Below the pieces are notes generated by a model. The model made no database searches, was not told the origin of the DNA, and saw nothing but the letters and a program-made list of their open reading frames with translations. 64,000 nt of DNA, from the NCBI RefSeq assembly GCF_007856155.1, contig NZ_CP042266.1, forward strand, positions 7,068,001-7,132,000, given 5' to 3'. Positions 35,801 to 43,253 of the stretch are shown here, piece by piece; the stretch's first letter is position 1; each line of letters opens with the position of its first letter. The position numbers were made by a program, and so were the translations under genes. This DNA comes from Streptomyces qinzhouensis. Its GTDB lineage: Bacteria > Actinomycetota > Actinomycetes > Streptomycetales > Streptomycetaceae.

Positions 35801-36133
35801 GTGGACCGGGCGGCCCTGCCGGCGCCCGCGTTCGACGACAACCGCTACCGGGCACCGCGCGACCACACCGAACGGGTCCTGGCCGAGGCGTTCGCCGATG
35901 TCCTCGAACTCGACCGGATCGGCATCGACCAGGACTTCTTCGACCTCGGCGGCAACTCGCTGCGGGCGATCAGGCTGGTCGGTCTGATCCGGGCGGAGCT
36001 GAACTTCGAGGTGTCCATCCGCACCTTGTTCGCGGCCCGCACCATCGCCGGTCTGTCGGACATGCGGAAGGACCTCGCCCCGTCGAGCCGGCCGGCCCTG
36101 CGCCGGCGGACCCAGGAGGGCGAGGTCCTCTGA
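32864..36133 (+). CDS. NRPS C-A-PCP with degenerate adenylation domain
   Basis: A 1089-aa module. GTG at 32864 is preferred over ATG 32855 because TGAGGAG at 32848-32854 abuts the ATG but is correctly spaced from the GTG, and the protein then starts SFSASSAQKGLW. The C domain is intact (YHHLVSDG, His about 133-134), and so is the PCP (FFDLGGNSLRAIRL). The A domain has lost key residues: A3 reads VYGSGAAGTTPTAG (about residue 636) in place of TSGSTGxPKG, A5 reads GHGPAEAT, A7 YRTGE, A8 GITVDSAA, and A10 GGRVDRAAL with Arg979 where the catalytic Lys belongs. It probably cannot adenylate, so its PCP should be charged in trans. Position after the last PKS gene suggests that it joins the polyketide to the first amino acid. 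Confidence 0.92.
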   Translation: MRSFSASSAQKGLWLAQKMSPETLNNALVMWDVDGELDTAVMESAFRHVMGEAEVLRLNFVDDGSGLRQILREPEDWQPFALDVSAAADPEQAARDALADVVGKPFDLERDLLLRLGTVRLSPARSLVVIAYHHLVSDGYGAGGLLSRRLAEVYTALIRDAPIPELPHPWDIESFAAEAAEYRGSEAFADDTEFWRGYLTDAPAPAQVPRIALSDAARAALSEPTGRADRWSRLAGSIGMSSRTLTVPRAEADAWTESAKSLGVWMSSLLAAAAAVFLRHRCDRPELLFSLAVANRGGAAVTTPGMAANVVPLRVAVPLGATFTEIADTVVDEMYKILGHTACHYSDIQQASGVSLNGRGNFGAVLNVVEFAEQLHFDTSPARHLGATVGAFDELAIGVYTDGTADSDLHLRLDAPESLYSGAELRFIGEELITYIRAVLDGPELPVGALDLLTGPERDRVLTAPELPDDPHGPEPTVPDLFAQQVARDPGATAVVCGDTELSYRELDERSSRVARALRRRGVGPETVVAVALPRSADLVVALLGVAKAGGVQLPVDPAAPAVRTGPAAGGPPVGLLLTDPATAGALPAGEDVPTLLFDSIRPTADTDTDTYTDNSVEGVRAEPGPLYGDGLLALVYGSGAAGTTPTAGVTHRNIRRFVTDPRWREGARGTVLWHAPPTSDALALEVWAPLLNGGRIVVAPPDGQDADALTGLCEAHGITTVRLPAGLFSAIAAERPHSLAGLREVWTGGDRVSAAAVRRVREACPGLTLVIGHGPAEATGFAAARRLTADEPEYRAGTVGRPMDGTALYVLGPGLAPVPEGVTGELYVAGPGLARGLPGRPGPTAERFVPCPYGPPGGLMYRTGERVRRGTDGGPEYLGRADTQAEIRGITVDSAAIEEALAEHPGLALTVVAAGRDGAGQRRLAAYAVPAAARGGGDGPGVPTAEELRRFAAGRLPEFMVPSVFVVLERLPMTPGGRVDRAALPAPAFDDNRYRAPRDHTERVLAEAFADVLELDRIGIDQDFFDLGGNSLRAIRLVGLIRAELNFEVSIRTLFAARTIAGLSDMRKDLAPSSRPALRRRTQEGEVL

Positions 36134-36197
36134 GCACGGTCCGGGGACCGCCCCGGACGATCTCGGCAGCGGCCCGGCCGCCGCGGCGGACCGGATT

Positions 36198-36238
36198 CCG
36201 GTTCTCCGGCGTCCCGTGCAGGGGCACCGGAGAACCGG
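36198..36238 (+). terminator. 12-bp-stem hairpin between NRPS and monooxygenase
   Basis: CCGGTTCTCCGG at 36198-36209 pairs perfectly with 36227-36238 across a 17-base loop that can itself pair CCC with GGG. It stands in the 181-base gap and may terminate or attenuate transcription before the ornithine hydroxylase. Confidence 0.55.
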
Positions 36239-36314
36239 CGGAACGGATGCACTGAATACCTGTCGACGATGCGAAGAGCGCATCGCACAGCCATGCCTGC
36301 GGGAGAATTCTGCT

Positions 36315-37637
36315 ATGAGTGATCGTGAACACGAGACCTACGATGTCGTCGGCATCGGATTCGGTCCGTCCAATCTGTCGCTCGCCATCGCCCTGGAGGA
36401 GTCCCGGGCGAACGGTCCGGAGAAAGAGATCGACGGCCTCTTCTTCGAGCGCCAGCCCCGCTTCGGCTGGCACCGCAATATGCTGCTGCCGTCGGCGACC
36501 ATGCAGATATCCTTTCTCAAGGACCTGGTGACCTTCCGTAACCCGACCTCGCGTTTCAGCTTCATCTCCTATCTGCACGCATCGGGCCGGCTTCCGCAGT
36601 TCGTCAACAACCAGGACTTCTTCCCGACCCGTCAGGAGTTCCACCAGTATCTGGAGTGGGCGCAGTCACAGGTCGCCGACCGCATCTCGTACGGCTCCGA
36701 AGTGCTGTCGGTCCGGCTTCCGGAGGGCACCCTGCCGGAGCAGTCGGACACCCTGCTGCTGGATGTGGCGGATGCCTCCGGCCAGGGTCGCCGTACCGTC
36801 GAGACCCGGAATGTGGTGATCTCGACGGGCCTGGTCCCGAGCATGCCCGAGGGCACCGAACGCGACGAACGGGTCTGGCACAGCTCCGAGTTCCTGGCGA
36901 GGTACCGCCGGACGAACCCCGCCGAACTACGCCGGGTCGCCGTGGTCGGGGCGGGTCAGAGCGCGGCCGAGATCGCCAGATTCCTGTACGACGAGCTTCC
37001 GCACGCCCAGGTGTACGCGGTCATACCCTCGTACGGCTACGCCGTCGCCGACGACACCCCCTATGCCAATCAGATCTTCGACCCGGCGGCCGTCGACGAC
37101 TACTACTTCGGCACCGAGCAGACCCGGGAAGCGTTCTGGCGCTACCACCGGAACACGAACTACTCGGTCGTCGACGACGAGGTGATCCGGGATCTGTACC
37201 GCAGGACCTACGCCGACGAAGTACAGGACGTCCAACGCCTTCATTTCCTCAATCTGACGAGGGTCACCGGAGTGAAACGCGCCGGTACCGAAACCCGGGT
37301 CACGCTGCAGGTGGGCCCCGACAGCGAAGTCCGCGAACTCGATTTCGATGTACTCGTCTGCGCGACCGGCTACAAGTCGATGGAACCCACCGAGCTCCTC
37401 GGCGACCTCGACCGCCACTGTCTGCGCGACGAATCGGGCCGATACCGGGTCGAGCGGGATTACCGCATCGTCACCGCCCCTGAAATGCGCTGCGGTATCT
37501 ATCTCCAGGGCGGTACCGAGCACACCCACGGGCTGACCTCCTCGCTGCTGTCGAATCTCGCGATACGGAGCGGTGAGATCGCCGAGTCCATCGTGACGCG
37601 CCGTGCGGAGCAGCGACTGCTGCGCCGACCGTGCTGA
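36315..37637 (+). CDS. L-ornithine (lysine) N-hydroxylase
   Basis: A 440-aa class B flavin monooxygenase of the SidA/PvdA/KtzI family, which N-hydroxylates the side-chain amine of ornithine or lysine. Visible are the FAD loop GIGFGPSNLSLAIAL, the NADPH loop VVGAGQSAAEIA, LPSATMQISFLKDLV, and the C-terminal ATGYKS signature. ATG at 36315 has GGGAG upstream. N5-hydroxyornithine is either a hydroxamate building block or the precursor that piperazate synthase cyclises to piperazic acid. The cluster context and the code of the first NRPS favour piperazate. No piperazate synthase is visible, so it would have to lie outside the window. Siderophore use is less likely because no N-acylating enzyme is nearby. 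Confidence 0.93.
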   Translation: MSDREHETYDVVGIGFGPSNLSLAIALEESRANGPEKEIDGLFFERQPRFGWHRNMLLPSATMQISFLKDLVTFRNPTSRFSFISYLHASGRLPQFVNNQDFFPTRQEFHQYLEWAQSQVADRISYGSEVLSVRLPEGTLPEQSDTLLLDVADASGQGRRTVETRNVVISTGLVPSMPEGTERDERVWHSSEFLARYRRTNPAELRRVAVVGAGQSAAEIARFLYDELPHAQVYAVIPSYGYAVADDTPYANQIFDPAAVDDYYFGTEQTREAFWRYHRNTNYSVVDDEVIRDLYRRTYADEVQDVQRLHFLNLTRVTGVKRAGTETRVTLQVGPDSEVRELDFDVLVCATGYKSMEPTELLGDLDRHCLRDESGRYRVERDYRIVTAPEMRCGIYLQGGTEHTHGLTSSLLSNLAIRSGEIAESIVTRRAEQRLLRRPC

Positions 37638-37676
37638 CCACTGTGGTGCTCCGGCTCGTGGAAAGGGGATTCCCGG

Positions 37677-38447
37677 ATGAGGAGTCCGGCTGAAGAGCGG
37701 TGGCTGCGCCGCTTCCGTGACGACGCCGCCTGCGGGACGAAGCTGGTCTGCTTCCCGCATGCCGGCGGCTGGGCGACCGCCTATCACGGCTGGCCTCAGG
37801 GGCTGCCGCCGGACGTCGGCGTGCTCGCGGTCCGCTACCCGGGCCGGGAGGACCGGCTCGGCGATCCGTTCCCCGCCGGTCTCGAGGCCCTGGCCGACGA
37901 GGTGGCCGACGCGCTCGCCGGACCGGCCCGGGACCGCCTGGTGCTGTTCGGCCACAGCATGGGGGCCTCGGTGGCCCACGAGGTGGCGCTGCGGCTCCAG
38001 AAGCGGGGGTTCCCGCCGGCCGCCCTGTGCGTGTCCGGCAGACGGCCGCCGCATGCGCTGGCGGGCATGCGGCAGCTCTTCGGCACGGACGAGGAGATCA
38101 TCGCGGATGTCGTGGGCTTCGACGAGAGCCGCGCCCCGGTCTTCGCCGACCCCGAACTGCGGGAGATCCTGCTGCCCGCGGTCCGAGCGGACTACCGGCT
38201 GGTGGACGAGTACCCCGGGGGCCTCCGGCCGCCGCTCGACTGTCCGGTGTACGGCTACACCGGTGACGCCGATTCCGAGGTCACCCCGGATCAGATGCGG
38301 GGCTGGGCGGATATGACGCACGCCGCCTTCCGGCTCCGGGTGCTGCCCGGCGGGCATTTCTACCTCAGGGCCGAGGAGGCCGAGCTGCTGGCGGACCTGA
38401 GGAACGTCCTGGGGGAGCTCCCGCACCGTACGAAGGCGTCCGGGTAA
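37677..38447 (+). CDS. Type II thioesterase
   Basis: A 256-aa alpha/beta-hydrolase, the third thioesterase-family gene in the cluster. It has the early FPHAGGWATAYHGW loop, the nucleophile motif FGHSMGASVAHEV with Ser, TGDADSEV carrying the acid, and the catalytic His in LPGGHFYL. ATG at 37677 follows GAAAGGGGA. It lies 39 bases after the ornithine hydroxylase and is likely in the same transcript. Its expected role is to clear wrongly loaded carrier domains of the PKS/NRPS. It also marks the probable right-hand end of the continuous biosynthetic block, since the next genes are of unrelated type. Confidence 0.92.
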   Translation: MRSPAEERWLRRFRDDAACGTKLVCFPHAGGWATAYHGWPQGLPPDVGVLAVRYPGREDRLGDPFPAGLEALADEVADALAGPARDRLVLFGHSMGASVAHEVALRLQKRGFPPAALCVSGRRPPHALAGMRQLFGTDEEIIADVVGFDESRAPVFADPELREILLPAVRADYRLVDEYPGGLRPPLDCPVYGYTGDADSEVTPDQMRGWADMTHAAFRLRVLPGGHFYLRAEEAELLADLRNVLGELPHRTKASG

Positions 38448-38497
38448 GCGGCGTCCCGGTAGGCGGTGTCGCGGTAGGGCGTCCGGGCAAGGCGCAC

Positions 38498-38521
38498 GGC
38501 GGGCCCGGGAGGGTGCCCGCC
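38498..38521. terminator. Hairpin between convergent genes
   Basis: GGCGGGC at 38498-38504 pairs with GCCCGCC at 38515-38521 between the thioesterase and the oppositely oriented DUF4097 gene. The stem is short but perfect. Confidence 0.45.
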
Positions 38522-38526
38522 GGCGC

Positions 38527-39366
38527 TCAGACCGCCGTGCGGTGAACGACGATGTCGTCGAGGCGGGTCCGGGCGTACACCTTGACGCTCTCGCCGAGCA
38601 CACCGCCGGGGGCGTCCTGGGCCGGCAGCGAGTTGCGTACCGCCCCCTTCGTGCTCTTGGCATCCACCTGGGCGGCGGTGCCCTGGCCGATACCGATCTC
38701 GATCCCTCCGGAGCCGTTCATCAGCTTCGCCAGACCGCGGGTCATCCGGCCGATCCGGATCGGGCAGTTGTCCGCCGTGGCGTTGACACTGCCCTCGGCG
38801 CGGTCGATGTCGAAACTCCCCTGGGCGCTGCTGAGTTCGACATCGGACAGGGCATGGCCGATCCAGATCTTCCCGGTCGCCCCCTGGTACTTGAGGACCC
38901 CCGCGACCTCACCGATCCGCAGTCCGGCCGAGCCGCCGTCGACCTCGGCGGACCCCGCGATATGCCCGATGGCGACCGAACCCGCCGTGAAGCGCGCCCG
39001 CAGTGCGGCGATGCGGTCGAGTTCGACCTGCCCCGACGCGAGGTCCAGCTCGCAGTGGCCGAGCGGACCGTCGGCCCGGACCTCCGTCCAGGCGGTGTTC
39101 AGGGCGAGCCCGGAGCCGGCGGGCAGTTCGATCGTGATGACGACCGAACCGTTCTTCTCACCCGACTTGGTCGTACTGACCGACAGCTCACGGCCCGAGA
39201 GGTCGACCTTGGTGCCCTCGGCCACCTTCACATGCGACGCGTTCGCGCTGTTGACGGGCTGAACCCGGACCACCGTGTCCGGCCGGTCGCTCGCGGCGAT
39301 CCGCACCCTGGCGCCGGCGGTGGTCAGCGTGACGTTGACCGGCTGCGGCGTGGCGAAAGTAGGCAT
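38527..39366 (-). CDS. DUF4097-type beta-repeat protein (paralogue 1)
   Basis: A 279-aa protein with no signal peptide or membrane segment. It starts MPTFATPQPVNVTLTTAGARVRI and then repeats short beta-strand units of the form GxxxIGxxxGxxxV, as expected for the adhesin-like right-handed beta-helix of the DUF4097 family. ATG at 39366 has GGGAG upstream on the minus strand. Two paralogues with the same opening (MP.F.TP.P..VT) lie within 4 kb, at 39937 and 42054. The biochemical function is unknown. Relatives in Streptomyces are often found beside a HicB-type ribbon-helix-helix gene, as here. Confidence 0.85.
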   Translation of the reverse strand: MPTFATPQPVNVTLTTAGARVRIAASDRPDTVVRVQPVNSANASHVKVAEGTKVDLSGRELSVSTTKSGEKNGSVVITIELPAGSGLALNTAWTEVRADGPLGHCELDLASGQVELDRIAALRARFTAGSVAIGHIAGSAEVDGGSAGLRIGEVAGVLKYQGATGKIWIGHALSDVELSSAQGSFDIDRAEGSVNATADNCPIRIGRMTRGLAKLMNGSGGIEIGIGQGTAAQVDAKSTKGAVRNSLPAQDAPGGVLGESVKVYARTRLDDIVVHRTAV

Positions 39367-39487
39367 GTCACAACTCCCTGTTTCGTGTGTGTGCTGCTCG
39401 ACCGGTCGTCGGCCGGGCCGCTCACGACCCGACGCCGCACGAAGCTCCTGATGCTTCGCCCTGCGGCACCAGGTCGATGTGCCAACT

Positions 39488-39538
39488 ATGGCGCCATCAT
39501 GGCACCACGTCAAGCGGGTGGCGTTAGATTGGCGCCAT
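39488..39538. promoter_or_regulatory. Cluster of TGGCGCCA palindromes upstream of paralogue 1
   Basis: ATGGCGCCAT at 39488-39497 (perfect palindrome), ATGGCACCA at 39499-39507 and TTGGCGCCAT at 39529-39538. They lie in the 570-base divergent gap, 122-172 bases upstream of the paralogue 1 start. They are the proposed operator of the nearby ribbon-helix-helix protein. Confidence 0.5.
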
Positions 39539-39814
39539 TCGTGGTCGGGGGAGCGGTCGCCCCCCGGGTGGACGCCGGTGCGGGGCGGGTGCGGGACGGG
39601 TGCCGGGCGGGTCGCCGCACCTCGTCCGGGTGTACGTGATGTACACCTCCGACTCCGCCGCCACCCCGGAAGGCGTCCTGCCGCTACCATCTGGTGCGTT
39701 GCGATCGCTCCTCTCGGTGCGTCCGGACGGGTATGCCGAACTTGCCCGGGTCGACCCGTGGGTCGGTGCGGCACGCCGGTTCCGGCGCGTCGGCCGGTCA
39801 CCCGTATGGCTTGG

Positions 39815-39876
39815 ATGGTGCCATCCGGGCCAAATTAGCTTGATGTGGCGCATTTCATGCACCATACTGGCGCCAT
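39815..39876. promoter_or_regulatory. TGGCGCCA-type palindromes upstream of paralogue 2
   Basis: ATGGTGCCAT at 39815-39824, TGTGGCGCAT at 39844-39853 and CTGGCGCCAT at 39867-39876, ending 60 bases before the paralogue 2 start. Together with the cluster at 39488 this gives about six related sites in one divergent gap. Confidence 0.5.
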
Positions 39877-39936
39877 GCGGGTGCCCGTTGGTTGAGGTGC
39901 GGGGATGACCGTGGGACAGTGCGAGAAGGGACAGCC

Positions 39937-40779
39937 ATGCCTGCTTTTGAGACCCCCGAACCGATCTCCGTCACGATCGACATGGGGGTCGGCGATGTAC
40001 AGATCATCGCCGAGGACCGGACCGACACCGTCGTCGAGGTACGGCCGACCGATGACACCGACGAGTCGGATCTGAAGGCGGCCGAGCAGGCCACCGTCGA
40101 CTACGCCGACGGTGTGCTGACGGTCAGGACCCCGAAGTCCAAGAAGCTGGACTTCTCCCGGAAGACCCGCTCGGTCGACGTGTCGATCGTGGTGCCCAGC
40201 GGTTCGGTCCTGCGCGCCGAATCGGAAGTGGCGGACCTGCGCTGCTCCGGCCGCCTCGGGGAGTGCGCGTACAAGACGTCCATGGGGCACGTCCAGCTCG
40301 ACCACACCGGTCCGCTGCGCCTGAGGACCGGCGGCGGCCGGGTCACCGTCGCCCGGGTCGACGGCGATGCCGAGATCATCACGGGCACCGGGCGGATCCG
40401 GATCGGCGAGGTCGACGGAGCCGTCGTGGCCAGGAACTCCAACGGCAATACGGAGATCCGCAAGGTCACCGGCGATATCCGGATCCGCTGCGCCAACGGC
40501 GATATCTCCGTCGAGCACGCCTGGGGTCCCAGGACCGAGGCCGAAACCGCGAACGGCAGCATCCGGGTCGGGGAAGTGACCCGCGGTACGGTCGCGCTCA
40601 AGACCGCCACGGGAGATGTGGAGATCGGACTCGGCGCGGGTCTTCCGGCGAAGCTGGACCTGTCCACGGGATTCGGCCGGGTGCTCAACACGCTGGAGAG
40701 CGTCGCCGAGTCGTCCGAGAAGTCGATCGAGGTCAAGGCGAAGACCTCACACGGGGACATCGCCATCCACCGCGCCTGA
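39937..40779 (+). CDS. DUF4097-type beta-repeat protein (paralogue 2)
   Basis: A 280-aa protein that opens MPAFETPEPISVTIDMGVG and continues with the repeated strand-turn pattern seen in paralogues 1 and 3 (for example GTGRIRIGEVDGAVVARNSNG). ATG at 39937 has GAGAAGGG at 39923-39930. There is no signal peptide, so it is probably cytosolic. It is divergent from paralogue 1 across a palindrome-rich gap and convergent with the ribbon-helix-helix gene. Function unknown; family assignment rests on the repeat pattern. Confidence 0.85.
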   Translation: MPAFETPEPISVTIDMGVGDVQIIAEDRTDTVVEVRPTDDTDESDLKAAEQATVDYADGVLTVRTPKSKKLDFSRKTRSVDVSIVVPSGSVLRAESEVADLRCSGRLGECAYKTSMGHVQLDHTGPLRLRTGGGRVTVARVDGDAEIITGTGRIRIGEVDGAVVARNSNGNTEIRKVTGDIRIRCANGDISVEHAWGPRTEAETANGSIRVGEVTRGTVALKTATGDVEIGLGAGLPAKLDLSTGFGRVLNTLESVAESSEKSIEVKAKTSHGDIAIHRA

Positions 40780-40829
40780 CAGACCTGACAGACCTGACAC
40801 ATCTGACGGGCCTGACGCGCCTGGCGGAA
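40776..40829. repeat. Degenerate 9-bp tandem repeats (CTGACRGAC)
   Basis: Five to six head-to-tail 9-base units begin over the stop codon of paralogue 2: CTGACAGAC twice, then CTGACACAT, CTGACGGGC, CTGACGCGC and CTGGCGGAA. In the 3' gap to the convergent gene, AAAGGGCCCGAG also occurs twice. Probably slippage-generated. Confidence 0.7.
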
Positions 40830-40935
40830 CTCCGTGTTCCGGGGCGGGCCCGGTCCGGGCGGCGACCGGACGCGCCGTGCGCGATGAAAGGGCCCGAGCG
40901 ACAGGGCCTGAACGAAAGGGCCCGAGTGAAATGGG

Positions 40936-41448
40936 CTAGCGCACCCAGCCGTTGAACTGCTGCTTGCCGCGGGGGGCCCGCCGGCTGTTCGCCAGCGCGG
41001 CCGCGGAGGCCCGGATCATCCATGCGTTGACCGAGATGCCCTGTCGCGACGCGGCCTCTTCGATCTGTTCCTTCATCGCCTGCGGCGGCCTGAAGTTGAT
41101 CCTCGCCGTGGTGCCGCTCGTGGCGCCACCGAGGGCTCCGGTGGTCCATTCGCTCGCCGCGTCACCGGCGTCGTCCGCGCTGTCCTCGGCGGGACCGTCG
41201 TCGCCCGAGGGCGGGGTCACCACAAAACTCGGCTCCATCCCGCGCAGGCGCAGGTCCACCGAGCCGGGGGCCAGGTCCCGGGTGATCTCGTCGGCCGCGT
41301 CCGACAGAACCTTGAGCAACGTGAGCCGGACGGCGGCCTCCAGCGGGGCGACGAGCCGCTCGGCGACCGCGCGGGTCTCGGCATCGCCTGCCGCGGAGGC
41401 AGTGACCAGCTCGTCACGCAGCGCCTCGACGTACTCCCGTAGTTCCAT
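40936..41448 (-). CDS. HicB-like ribbon-helix-helix protein
   Basis: A 170-aa protein. The N-terminal half is an acidic helical region (ELREYVEALRDELVTASA). The C-terminal part has the pattern of an Arc/HicB ribbon-helix-helix fold: a strand TTARINFRPP followed by helices QAMKEQIEEAASRQG and SVNAWMIRASAAAL. Proteins of this type bind DNA as dimers and often repress their own promoter. No HicA-type toxin is visible beside it. ATG at 41448 is chosen as the first Met. The TGGCGCCA-like palindromes upstream of this gene and of the three DUF4097 genes are candidate binding sites, so it may control the whole island. Confidence 0.75.
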   Translation of the reverse strand: MELREYVEALRDELVTASAAGDAETRAVAERLVAPLEAAVRLTLLKVLSDAADEITRDLAPGSVDLRLRGMEPSFVVTPPSGDDGPAEDSADDAGDAASEWTTGALGGATSGTTARINFRPPQAMKEQIEEAASRQGISVNAWMIRASAAALANSRRAPRGKQQFNGWVR

Positions 41449-42053
41449 TCAACTATCATGGCACACCCGTTGCGCCGCGCGGCGCCTGCGCGGCTCAGCC
41501 GGACGCACAACCCTTTTGTCCTTCTTTTGTGCGGTGAATGCCCGGAGTTTCCCGGCAGGGGCGGAAGCCGGCAGCCGCCTTCGGGCCTCCGGCCGCGGTG
41601 GAGTCCGCGGCCCTGTGTCGATATTGGCGCGATCTGGCGCCACGCTGAGCCATCGGCTCGGTGATTGTGCGGGACCTCGGGCATCGGAGCCGTATCGCTG
41701 TGCAAGCGCGGGCCCCGGAGAGCGGGGGATATGACTCTCCGGGGCCCGCGAGGGCGGCATCGATGAACCGACGGGGGACGGCATCGGTACCGCGATCGTG
41801 GCCAGCGCTCGGCTGGGTGGTGCAGTCAGCCGCGGTGTCCGTCGCTGACGTCGTTCCGTCGGCCGGCGGGATGCCGGCACGGTGTCTGGGCCGGATCTCC
41901 CGGCCGTTCGGAAAGTGCTGCCGTCGCTCTCCGTCCCCGGATGCGGCCGGGCGGTGCGATGGCGCCAGTATGGCCTCGCTTTGGCCCCAGGACAAGCATG
42001 CGCAGTTGAACGCCGGGCGAGCCGGGTGCGGGTCGGTGCCCGGCCGGTGCCGC
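41449..42053. other. 605-base non-coding gap with TGGCGCCA sites
   Basis: No frame here shows a recognisable domain. It contains TCTGGCGCCA at 41633-41642, a TTGGCGC half site at 41624 and ATGGCGCCA at 41959-41967, plus ATGGCAC next to the start of the ribbon-helix-helix gene. It presumably holds that gene's promoter and the 3' end region of paralogue 3. Confidence 0.5.
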
Positions 42054-42896
42054 TCATCCGGCGCCGGAGCGTTCTACCACGACATCGCCGATCACGGTCC
42101 GGGCCTGGACGCGTACGACTTCGTCGGAGTGCTCGTCCGCCCCGAGCAGCGAGAGGGCCGTGTAGACGGTGCCCGCGGCCGAGTCGAGCGATAAATGGGC
42201 GCCGCTGGTCCCGGCCACCCCGACCCGGATATTGCCGAACGTGGTGGCGGCGGCCACGAACCCCTGTGTCACCTCCCCGACGTCGATGTCGCCGTGAGAG
42301 GTTCTGGCCTCCACATCGGCGTGCGCCCGGCCGACCTTGATGCACCCCTTCTCGGCGTGCAGCCGGGCGACACCGCGCACTTCTCCCACGGTGGCGTCAC
42401 CCTCGCCCTTCGCGGTGATCGTCGTCTTCCCCTCGGCCAGCCCCAGATGCACATCGCCGTGGTCCGCCGTCACCTCGACCGTGCCCACCGCCCGGTCGAC
42501 CCGGATGTCACCGAGCGCCGCGGCCAGCCGAAGACTGCCGGTGCGATGGAGCCTGATGTGCCCGAGCCCCGTGCTGAGCCGGCATTCGCCCAGCTCTCCC
42601 ACGCCGAGGAAGTCCGTGACGATGCCCTGGCCGGACACGCTCGACCCGGTGGGCACGGCGATCACCACCAGAACCGCGCCGCCGCTCCCGCCCGGTTCCG
42701 GGACGTTCACGAGCAGCCGCCCGTCGGCGTACTCGATGTGCAGGCGCTCCGCGGTCCGCACATCGTCCTGATCGTCCCGGTCGCGCGGATACGCCTCGAC
42801 CAGTGTTTGAGTGCGGTCGCTCGCGACGATCCGTACCTGGCCGAATGCCAGGCTGAGCGTCACCAGGACAGGTGCGGGTGTGTCGAACGTCGGCAT
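42054..42896 (-). CDS. DUF4097-type beta-repeat protein (paralogue 3)
   Basis: A 280-aa paralogue opening MPTFDTPAPVLVTLSLAFGQ, with the same repeated beta-strand pattern (for example VTADHGDVHLGLAEGKTTIT, TSHGDIDVGEVTQGFV). It is transcribed on the minus strand in the same direction as the ribbon-helix-helix gene 605 bases downstream. ATG at 42896 has GAAGG upstream. A degenerate operator-like TTAGCGCCAT sits at 43043-43052, upstream of the start. Function unknown. Confidence 0.85.
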   Translation of the reverse strand: MPTFDTPAPVLVTLSLAFGQVRIVASDRTQTLVEAYPRDRDDQDDVRTAERLHIEYADGRLLVNVPEPGGSGGAVLVVIAVPTGSSVSGQGIVTDFLGVGELGECRLSTGLGHIRLHRTGSLRLAAALGDIRVDRAVGTVEVTADHGDVHLGLAEGKTTITAKGEGDATVGEVRGVARLHAEKGCIKVGRAHADVEARTSHGDIDVGEVTQGFVAAATTFGNIRVGVAGTSGAHLSLDSAAGTVYTALSLLGADEHSDEVVRVQARTVIGDVVVERSGAG

Positions 42897-43253
42897 GGTG
42901 GGCCGCCTTCGGGATGTCTGCGGCCGCCGGTCCGGTGCAGACGGCAGCCCGAGCGGCGCAGGTCCGCGCCCGGTCGCGGAGGCGCGTCCCCGGCCGGGGT
43001 GTGAGCCACCGGGGCTCGCGGATGACGCCAAGCGGTGCCACATTAGCGCCATAACGGGGTGCTCGCGCAGGCAGGGTGCGTTATGACCCGAGGCAGCGAG
43101 CGGAATCGGTCACGGACGCCCGGCGGTCCGCGGGGGATCTCCGGCGGGCATCCGGCCGGGTCCTCAACCGGCGAGCACGGCAGGCGCGGTGGGTACGCGT
43201 GGTGGGTCCGGTCGGTCGCGGTCCGGGAACGGGACCCCGTCCGTACGGACGGC
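42897..43253. other. 357-base gap with promoter region of paralogue 3
   Basis: No credible gene. It contains GGTGCCAC at 43034 and TTAGCGCCAT at 43043-43052, related to the TGGCGCCA palindromes of the neighbouring gaps, at about 150 bases from the paralogue 3 start. The rest is GC-rich sequence without a clear feature. Confidence 0.45.

Noticed and set aside
36315..37637. Hydroxamate siderophore locus based on the ornithine hydroxylase
   Set aside because: No acyl- or formyltransferase, IucA-type synthetase or siderophore transporter nearby; the PKS/NRPS context points to piperazate.
41661..42194. Open frames in the gap between the ribbon-helix-helix gene and DUF4097 paralogue 3
   Set aside because: Translations are compositionally random and overlap the 3' coding part of paralogue 3; no start signals.
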